Assembly (NCBI GenBank): GCA_016928865.1
Contig: JAFGJX010000042.1
Coordinates: 1 to 55,283, forward strand
Source of the DNA: Spirochaetota bacterium
GTDB lineage: Bacteria > Spirochaetota > UBA4802 > UBA5550
Direction: 5' to 3'
Length of the DNA: 55,283 bases
A program made the translations under genes and the position numbers. This document shows, piece by piece, positions 49,703-55,283 of the stretch (position 1 is its first letter; every line of letters starts with the position of its first letter). Below the pieces are notes generated by a model, which saw only the letters and a program-made list of their open reading frames with translations, was not told the origin of the DNA and searched no databases.

Positions 49703-50135
49703 GTTCCGGCTGACTGCAATCAGCGGGTACCTGCCCTAGATCATCCGAAATGATTGACAGACAGAGTATTTCCCCGCCATTGAGCGGCTCGTAAAAAACC
49801 AGGTGTTTTCTGTTGCCCAGCTGGTAGGCCAGGCATCCTTTTTTCTCCAGGAGAAGCTGGCTGATGAACCAGTCGTCCTTGAAGATGGTGCCGATAAGCG
49901 CCGCCTGCGGATGGAAGACCACCCTGCCATCTGAATCTACCACGTAATAAAATCCGGTTTTACCAACTCTCTTGTTCTTGAGCAGACTGATAGCACCTCT
50001 GTTGGCCGCAACCTCCTTGATTATCGAGGCCATCCCCGATCGGATGCGCCCGGCCGAGAGTGTTCCGCAAGACACGCAGACCATGAAAACCGGCAACAAT
50101 ACAAACAGTATGATATATACCCGGGGATTTTTCAT
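49695..50135 (-). CDS. lipoprotein with single Cache-like domain
   Basis: 146 residues; AGAGGG before the ATG. Lipobox VCVSC. The mature part reads like a sensory Cache domain: GKTGFYYVVDSDGRVVFHPQ, then GTIFKDDWFISQLL and NRKHLVFYEPLNGGEILCLSI. No transmembrane or signalling output follows, so it may be a ligand-binding lipoprotein. It converges on the Nudix gene with 8 bases overlap. Confidence 0.7.
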   Translation of the reverse strand: MKNPRVYIILFVLLPVFMVCVSCGTLSAGRIRSGMASIIKEVAANRGAISLLKNKRVGKTGFYYVVDSDGRVVFHPQAALIGTIFKDDWFISQLLLEKKGCLAYQLGNRKHLVFYEPLNGGEILCLSIISDDLGQVPADCSQPELK

Positions 50136-50320
50136 ATAACCCTCTGATTAAATTCATTTCTGCAATTGAACGATGTCATGCAAATGATTATTCAACGCAA
50201 CCGATAATCATGCATGCCAGATATAATCCTTGACGAAATGTCCTCGTTACCTTATCTACCTGATACATATAAATAATACATCGTCAATTCAAATTTCACC
50301 CCGGAGGGACCCCTATCACC

Positions 50321-51088
50321 ATGGCTGTTACGACAACAATACTCTCATTCGCCATAGGCACATTCTGGGGCAGCTTCTTCTATACCCTGGCGTTGCGCTA
50401 TGCTGATGGAAGCATGAAAAAGAATCCCCTGCGGGCCCTCTTTTCCCGTTCTCACTGTCCTTCGTGCGGCGCGGCCATCAATCCGCTTTTCATGGTTCCA
50501 CTCGTCGGTTATGTTATACTCCGAGGCAAATGCAGAAATTGCAGCGCCGTGATATCGCCCCTTTATCCTGTTATGGAAATCCTGTACGGTGCAATAGCGC
50601 TGCTATTCTTGTGGAAGTTTGGGATTAACCTGTATACATTCAACCTTTACATGCTCGCGTCCATCGCCGCATGCATCTCCCTTGTCGACATCAAGGCACT
50701 CATTATCCCAGACTCACTGGTTATCGCATTCATTGTTCTCTCTGCATATCCCGTGCTGTTAAATTACAACATCAAAGACAACCTCTTCGGCATGTTCCTA
50801 CTGCTTTTCGTATTTCTCATAATCATGTTAATTTTCCCCGGATCATTCGGGGGTGGAGATGTTAAATTTGGTGCGGCCATAGGACTTTTTTCAGGATTGG
50901 AGATGGCAATAGTCGTTCTGGAGTTATCACTGGTATCCGGTGCAGTTATCGGTATTCTATACGCTCTTTTGAGAAAGAAAAGCCTCAAGACAAAAATCCC
51001 ATTTGCGCCATTCCTTGCCTTGGGATTGATTGTTTCTATGCTGTATGGGAGGGAGATACTTCTGTTGTACTACAGAATTCTGTATTAA
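50321..51088 (+). CDS. pilD: type IV prepilin peptidase (A24 family)
   Basis: 255 residues. N-terminal cytoplasmic loop with two CxxC pairs (HCPSCGAAIN; GKCRNCSAVISPLYP), then multiple membrane helices. The two catalytic Asp motifs are visible: DIKALIIPDSL and FGGGDVKFGAAIGL. It cleaves and N-methylates prepilins or pseudopilins. No pilin or secretion genes adjoin it. With comEC it hints at type IV pili or DNA uptake. A GGAGGG lies 14 bases upstream of the ATG. Confidence 0.9.
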   Translation: MAVTTTILSFAIGTFWGSFFYTLALRYADGSMKKNPLRALFSRSHCPSCGAAINPLFMVPLVGYVILRGKCRNCSAVISPLYPVMEILYGAIALLFLWKFGINLYTFNLYMLASIAACISLVDIKALIIPDSLVIAFIVLSAYPVLLNYNIKDNLFGMFLLLFVFLIIMLIFPGSFGGGDVKFGAAIGLFSGLEMAIVVLELSLVSGAVIGILYALLRKKSLKTKIPFAPFLALGLIVSMLYGREILLLYYRILY

Positions 51089-51116
51089 TTGATCAGAAAA
51101 GATTGGTAGTCGGGTG

Positions 51117-51560
51117 CTAGATTCGGATGATTTTCTTCAGATTGATCGGATACCCCCAGACCAATCTCCAACATATAATATTATCAATAACATCTCTCAC
51201 TATCATATAATTTATATACCGATTGTTATCGGTAACACATAAGCGGTTATGAGAATATAAATATTTTTCAACCATAAAGGCAAAAATTAATGATACTGAC
51301 ATCTTGAGCAATTTCCTCAAATCTAGGAATTATTCATAATCATCCATCCTGACTTGGAAATGAAATACATGCCAATCCTCAGGTTTCGATCTCCTCTGGT
51401 ATCTTATTAATTTACCAATATTATCAGGATTCGGAAAGTCATCCATAGCTTTTTTAATCAAATAAATTATTAATGCCGAGCGAGAAATACCATGTTTTTC
51501 CGCAGCAGCATTTATCTTTTTCAATATTTCGGAATGAATATTAAGTGTGGTTTCCATCAT
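51117..51560 (-). pseudogene. RHH-protein paralog interrupted by an in-frame TAA
   Basis: The start ATGATG at 51560/51557 has AGGAGG upstream. The first part (to 51330) matches the RHH N-terminus and middle (TLNIHSEILKKINAAAEKHG; SRSALIIYLIKKAMDDF; WHVFHFQVRMDDYE), then TAA at 51330-51332. The same frame continues to 51117 as FLDLRKLLKMSVSLIFAFMV and TDNNRYINYMIV, matching the intact protein at 1946-2428 (YLDLKKVYKMSVSFIVAYAV; TDNYLFHNYLF). The stop replaces the codon for Leu before Tyr/Phe. A 76-residue product keeping the DNA-binding half could still be made. TAA is not a known recoding codon here. Confidence 0.75.
51219..51232 (-). repeat. CCGATAACAATCGG, variant palindrome in the RHH pseudogene
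   Basis: One base differs from CCGATAACTATCGG on the minus strand. It lies at the protein position (T-D-N-N) equivalent to the TDNY site of the intact RHH gene. Confidence 0.6.
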
Positions 51561-51632
51561 TAACCTCCTCATGGCAAAAGCATATTATTGCCTTTGTATA
51601 CGAACAGAGAAGACTAAATGGGAAAATTTTTT

Positions 51633-52661
51633 TTAAGATTTCAGAAGTTTCCCAATACCTTGTGTTGCAGGATTATCAACTATTCCTTTTTCAGTAATAA
51701 TAGCAGCAATATACTTGGCTGGAGTTACGTCAAAAGCAGGGTTTCTTATAGAAACACCTTCGGGTGCGATTTGGACACCCATAATATACGCAACTTCTTC
51801 GACGCCACGTTCCTCAATAACGATTGCGTCACCTGTTTTTGTATTTGGGTCCAGAGTTGATGTCGGTGCTGCGACATAAAATTGAATACCGTTTTCCTTT
51901 GCCAATACGGCATGACTGTAGGTCCCGATCTTGTTTGCAACATCGCCATTCAAAGCTATTCGGTCAGCGCCGACAATCACTTTTTTGATAATACCGGTTC
52001 GCATAAAATGACCTGACATGGAATCAGTTATCAAGGTTACAGGGATTTTTTCACGAGACAATTCCCATGCGGTAAGACGCGCACCCTGAAGGTATGGTCT
52101 CGTTTCACAGGCATAAACCTGAATATTTTTACCTTCACTTAAAGCAGCCCGTATAACTCCTAAAGCTGTTCCGTATCCGCCTGTAGCGAGTGCTCCTGCA
52201 TTACAATGAGTCATCACGACATCACCATCCGACAAATATTTGCTGCCATTTTTCCCCAGTGCCTTATTTGCCTCCACATCTTCATTCAAGACAGCGAGAG
52301 CTTCCTTCTCAAGCAATTGACGTATAGCATTAATATCATTTTCCTGTTGTATAATGTTCTTCATGCGACCAATAGCAGCAAAAAGATTAACCGCTGTTGG
52401 GCGTGTTGCAGTAAAAATATCACATACGCGATTCATCTCTTCTTTAAAGCCATCAAGGCTGACGAGTTCAATATTTTTAGCAGCCAGGGCTATCCCCATA
52501 GCTGCCGTTATCCCAATTGCAGGAGCCCCCCTTGTTTCCATATTGCGTATTGAATCTGCTATATCGCTATAATGTCGGTAGGTATTATATACCTCTTTTA
52601 CGGGTAAAAGCCGCTGGTCGAGAATGGTTACCGAATCACCGTTCCACTTTATTGTAAACAT
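51633..52661 (-). CDS. mtnA: S-methyl-5-thioribose-1-phosphate isomerase
   Basis: 342 residues from the ATG at 52661 (GGGGGTG upstream), which gives the family N-terminus MFTIKWNGDSVTILDQRLLP. Signatures: TRGAPAIGITAAMGIALA, ATRPTAVNLFAAI, MTHCNAGALATGGYGTALGVI (catalytic Cys), YACETRPYLQGARLTAWEL, VGADRIALNGDVANKIGTY (catalytic Asp), and a C-terminal NPAFDVTPAKYIAAIITEKG. It isomerises MTR-1-P to MTRu-1-P in methionine salvage. No mtnP/mtnK or other salvage genes are adjacent; a ribulose-type substrate is an alternative seen in some family members. Confidence 0.93.
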   Translation of the reverse strand: MFTIKWNGDSVTILDQRLLPVKEVYNTYRHYSDIADSIRNMETRGAPAIGITAAMGIALAAKNIELVSLDGFKEEMNRVCDIFTATRPTAVNLFAAIGRMKNIIQQENDINAIRQLLEKEALAVLNEDVEANKALGKNGSKYLSDGDVVMTHCNAGALATGGYGTALGVIRAALSEGKNIQVYACETRPYLQGARLTAWELSREKIPVTLITDSMSGHFMRTGIIKKVIVGADRIALNGDVANKIGTYSHAVLAKENGIQFYVAAPTSTLDPNTKTGDAIVIEERGVEEVAYIMGVQIAPEGVSIRNPAFDVTPAKYIAAIITEKGIVDNPATQGIGKLLKS

Positions 52662-52821
52662 AACACCCCCCCGGCAAAAATACCATATCAATTTTCGGAT
52701 TTAAATAAAAACATCTACCAGAAATTATCAGTAATACTAGCCCTGATCCATCTCATTTAAAACAAGATCACACTCAATATCTTGCTGCAATCAGCTGTCC
52801 CGCAGGATGATCGCAGTATGA

Positions 52822-53739
52822 TTATTGTACATCATTTCTTTCAACGCGGTTTTTCCTGAGCCTTAAAACATTGCCCTGATCGTTCCAGCTGACTTCGTCA
52901 AGATGGATACGTATTATCAAGAGGCCTCTTCCGCTATTTCTGAAAAAATTGTCAGGATCACGCGGATCAGGCAGACTGACATAATCAAATCCCGGGCCAT
53001 CGTCCTCGATAACATATTCAACATAATCCTGATTAAGTTCATAAGTAATTGTAACACGACGATTCACATAACGCTCATCCATCTTGCGTTTTTCTATCTC
53101 ATCATTAAAGCCCTTGATTCCAAAATCTTCGCGTATGGAAGAGGAAACCTCCAGGCATCCGTGATACATCGCATTACTTATCGCCTCCTGAAGAGCAAGA
53201 GCAATATTTTCAGACGTTGTGCTATTACATAAACCCGACGGAACAAGGTCTTTCGTCAGATGATATGACAATGCGTTAATAATTGTTTCATCGACAGGAA
53301 TTCGGTAACAACCTTTTTCATATACCACATATCGTCCAAAACGTTCCGCTATCTTCTTCTCATGCTTTCTGTTTAAAATAACACGAACGGACGAGGCCAC
53401 ATCATTGATATCAAATGGTTTTCTAATAAAATCGCTTGCGCCATATCGGAGCGCTTTTATTGCATCTTCAACATTTCCATGACCTGTAATAATGAGCACA
53501 GGAATCGGTTCATCCAGGCCGTGTATTCTTCTAAGAAGTTCTATGCCATCCATCTTGCGGAGCTTGATATCAGTAATTATCAGGTCAACCTTTTCACCAT
53601 TTTTTAGAAGATACAGAACGTCCTCAGCTTTCTCCAAGGAAACCACCTTGTATCCAAGCCGCGAAAGTTTTTTTTGCAATGAAAAACGTATTACTTCTTC
53701 ATCATCAACAACTAAAATTTTAGCGTCAGTATTATTCAT
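52822..53739 (-). CDS. response regulator with C-terminal HATPase (RsbW-like) domain
   Basis: 305 residues. Receiver domain about 1-125: acidic pair VVDDEE, phospho-acceptor Asp57 (LIITDIKL), Thr/Ser and Lys sites (ITGHGN; FIRKPFD). Then a linker and a HATPase_c/anti-sigma kinase domain: [17 protein letters not shown] (N box), EDDGPGFD (G1) and [16 protein letters not shown] (G2). There is no HisKA domain. This suggests a phosphorylation-controlled RsbW-type switch kinase acting on a STAS protein such as the one at 3665 (inference). The start overlaps the end of ribBA by 8 bases, so it is in that operon. Confidence 0.85.
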   Translation of the reverse strand: MNNTDAKILVVDDEEVIRFSLQKKLSRLGYKVVSLEKAEDVLYLLKNGEKVDLIITDIKLRKMDGIELLRRIHGLDEPIPVLIITGHGNVEDAIKALRYGASDFIRKPFDINDVASSVRVILNRKHEKKIAERFGRYVVYEKGCYRIPVDETIINALSYHLTKDLVPSGLCNSTTSENIALALQEAISNAMYHGCLEVSSSIREDFGIKGFNDEIEKRKMDERYVNRRVTITYELNQDYVEYVIEDDGPGFDYVSLPDPRDPDNFFRNSGRGLLIIRIHLDEVSWNDQGNVLRLRKNRVERNDVQ

Positions 53740-54961
53740 TATTCTTGCTTGACGATCTTTCGTTATTAAGAATCAGGTGCCCCATCTTGTCTCGTTTAAC
53801 ACGCAGATAACGAACGTTCTCCTCATGAGGCTCTATTTCAATCGGGACGCGCTCAATTATTTCGAGACCATAGCCGTCCAAACCAATCACCTTCTTTGGA
53901 TTGTTCGTCAACAGACGTATTTTATGCAATCCCAGATCGACGAGAATTTGAGCCCCAATGCCGTAATCACGCAAATCTGGAGGAAAGCCGAGTTCAATAT
54001 TAGCTTCAACAGTATCCATCCCCTTATCCTGGAGGTGATACGCCTTGATCTTATTGCCAAGGCCAATGCCCCGGCCCTCCTGACGCATATACAATATTAC
54101 ACCAAGGCCCTCTTCATTGATCATTTCCATTGCTCGATGTATTTGTGTGCCGCAATCGCAGCGCAGTGAGCCAAAAACATCCCCGGTAAGACATTCGGAA
54201 TGGACACGGACCAAAACATTCTCCTTGCCCTCAACATTACCCTTGACAAGAGCAACATGGGTAGACGAGCCGACTTCTGAATGATAGGCAATTATTGTAA
54301 AATCACCGAACATTGTTGGCATGTTCGCCTGGGACACTCTTCTTACAAGTCTCTCCTTGTGTTGGCGGAACTTTATCAGGTCTGCTATAGTCGCTATCTT
54401 CAACCCGTGCTTTTCAGCAAATTTATCCAAATCCGGACGCCGCGCCATAGTCCCATCTTCATTGAGTATCTCACAAATAACGCCAGCAGGCTTCAAACCT
54501 GCGAGTCGGGTCAGATCAACAACTCCTTCCGTATGCCCCGCACGCACCAGCACGCCTCCGTTACGTGCGGCCAGAGGAAATATATGTCCTGGCTTTCTGA
54601 GATCAGCAGGGCCAGATGAATTATCAATGAGAACTTTCACCGTTCTAGCCCTATCATGAGCGGATATACCGGTTGTTGTCTCGTCACGAGCATCAACAGA
54701 GACAGTGAAAGCCGTTCCATATTTATCCTGATTATTTTCAACCATCAAATCCAGCTCTAACTCTCGGGCTCTAGCCTGTGTCATCGGTACACAGATAAGC
54801 CCCCTCCCGTATGTGGCCATAAAATTTATCACTTCTGGCGTACAATACTCAGCAGCAATGACGAGGTCACCTTCATTTTCTCGATCTTCATTATCGACCA
54901 GAATGATCATTCTACCATTGCGTAACTCTTCAATAATTTCTGGAATTGGACATGATTTCAC
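53732..54961 (-). CDS. ribBA: bifunctional DHBP synthase / GTP cyclohydrolase II
   Basis: 409 residues from a GTG at 54961 with AAGGAG 6 bases upstream. N-terminal Rib[57 protein letters not shown]-terminal Rib[23 protein letters not shown] (Zn Cys residues), [24 protein letters not shown] segment, [19 protein letters not shown]. It supplies both precursors of riboflavin synthesis. The rest of the rib pathway is not here. It is followed by the response regulator gene with an 8-base overlap. No FMN riboswitch was recognised upstream. Confidence 0.94.
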   Translation of the reverse strand: MKSCPIPEIIEELRNGRMIILVDNEDRENEGDLVIAAEYCTPEVINFMATYGRGLICVPMTQARARELELDLMVENNQDKYGTAFTVSVDARDETTTGISAHDRARTVKVLIDNSSGPADLRKPGHIFPLAARNGGVLVRAGHTEGVVDLTRLAGLKPAGVICEILNEDGTMARRPDLDKFAEKHGLKIATIADLIKFRQHKERLVRRVSQANMPTMFGDFTIIAYHSEVGSSTHVALVKGNVEGKENVLVRVHSECLTGDVFGSLRCDCGTQIHRAMEMINEEGLGVILYMRQEGRGIGLGNKIKAYHLQDKGMDTVEANIELGFPPDLRDYGIGAQILVDLGLHKIRLLTNNPKKVIGLDGYGLEIIERVPIEIEPHEENVRYLRVKRDKMGHLILNNERSSSKNNE

Positions 54962-55275
54962 TTGATTCTCCTTAAATACAAATCCTGTCTTAATAAAATA
55001 CTACTAGCTCTTTTTTATATTATTACCCCGATCAATTTTGACCAGATTTATCCTCGCAGTTACCTTTATAAAATTAGCAATAAGAGTTTGGTGCATTAAT
55101 AAAATCTACCATTATATAGTCAACACCTTTATAATGCAAATTTATTCTCTTCGCACTTTAAGAATTACAAATTTAATCAAAATTTTACTCTGACCCTGAA
55201 TTTTTTTTATGATATTCACCTTCTCATTCGTATACCCGGCAGACGAACACAATCTCAACCAGAGGGGATACCGCC
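54962..55275. other. AT-rich upstream region of ribBA and window end
   Basis: About 310 bases, AT-rich to 55190, with no gene. It holds TTTTACTCTGACCCTGA at 55183-55199 and, near 55262, a GAGGGG ribosome-site-like run before the last ATG. Confidence 0.5.
55183..55199 (-). repeat. GGGTCAGAGTAAA copy near the window end
   Basis: Plus strand TTTTACTCTGACCCTGA; one base differs from the GGGGTCAGAGTAAA consensus. It lies about 80 bases before a candidate transposase start. Confidence 0.6.
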
Positions 55276-55283
55276 ATGCCTCG
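55276..55283 (+). CDS. possible start of a REP-associated (RAYT/Y1) transposase, cut by window end
   Basis: ATGCCTCG, that is Met-Pro-Arg, follows GAGGGG by 8 bases. REP-associated tyrosine transposases commonly begin Met-Pro-Arg-Gln/Lys-Ala-Arg (recollection) and stand beside REP-type repeats, one of which is at 55183. Only two full codons are visible, so this is a guess from context. Confidence 0.25.

Noticed and set aside
51330..51332. Recoded stop (selenocysteine or pyrrolysine) in the RHH paralog
   Set aside because: The codon is TAA, which is not used for either; a nonsense mutation is the simpler reading.
54962..55190. FMN riboswitch upstream of ribBA
   Set aside because: The conserved RFN-element sequence blocks were not found; the region is plain AT-rich DNA.

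Overview
The window comes from a diderm (Gram-negative-type) bacterium. Markers include LolA, two OmpP1/FadL porins, an OmpA-tailed protein and many lipoproteins. The gene mix points towards Spirochaetota, though no ribosomal marker confirms it: HATPase/HDOD and GAF/PP2C signalling proteins, a DUF115/Maf glycosyltransferase-like protein, MORN lipoprotein and DUF2914 membrane protein. Most of the window is GC-rich housekeeping and envelope DNA. AT-richer stretches lie at about 1.85-3.95 kb, 45.9-46.6 kb and 51-55.3 kb. I saw no rRNA, tRNA, CRISPR array, prophage or complete insertion sequence.

Layout. 0-4 kb: the 3' part of hrpB, a ribbon-helix-helix (RHH) protein, a DUF2914 membrane protein and a STAS anti-anti-sigma factor. 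4-13 kb: ADP-forming acyl-CoA synthetase, ABC-F ATPase, YgiQ radical SAM protein, enoyl-CoA hydratase, nitroreductase, MFS transporter. 13-21 kb: TPR proteins, EF-G, a four-gene minus-strand envelope operon ending in a DtxR regulator, a structured gene-free stretch, and a SUMF1-type lipoprotein. 21-28 kb: minus-strand DUF115, HATPase-HDOD, ComEC, a barrel-like protein and LolA. 28-35 kb: TPR, two FadL paralogs, GAF-PP2C, Zn ribbon, WecG/TagA glycosyltransferase. 35-46 kb: methyltransferase-like protein with aroA and aroH, PQQ-OmpA fusion, HD hydrolase, 5'-nucleotidase, N-formylglutamate amidohydrolase-like protein, trxB, DUF1232. 46-55 kb: a candidate selenoprotein, MORN, SH3/discoidin-like lipoprotein, alpha/beta hydrolase, Nudix, prepilin peptidase, a broken RHH paralog, mtnA, response regulator-HATPase and ribBA. 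The last bases may start a REP-associated transposase.

The most unusual signals are outside ordinary genes. (1) A 47-codon ORF at 46032-46175 has one in-frame TGA followed at bacterial-SECIS distance by a perfect hairpin, under a near-consensus promoter: a candidate small membrane selenoprotein. (2) Two homologous multi-hairpin elements (28085-28242 and 35123-35335) carry compensatory stem changes and GGA-bearing loops such as AGGAT and ATGGA. These resemble CsrA/RsmA binding hairpins, so the elements could be CsrA-sequestering RNAs. A related single hairpin lies at 15784-15819. (3) The near-palindrome CCGATAACTATCGG occurs about 11 times, inside genes and between them, and alternates with (4) direct pairs of GGGGTCAGAGTAAA. 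Four copies sit in or beside the two RHH genes, which makes those proteins candidate binders. Several stress-type partner-switching parts (STAS, PP2C, HATPase) are scattered through the window and could work together.
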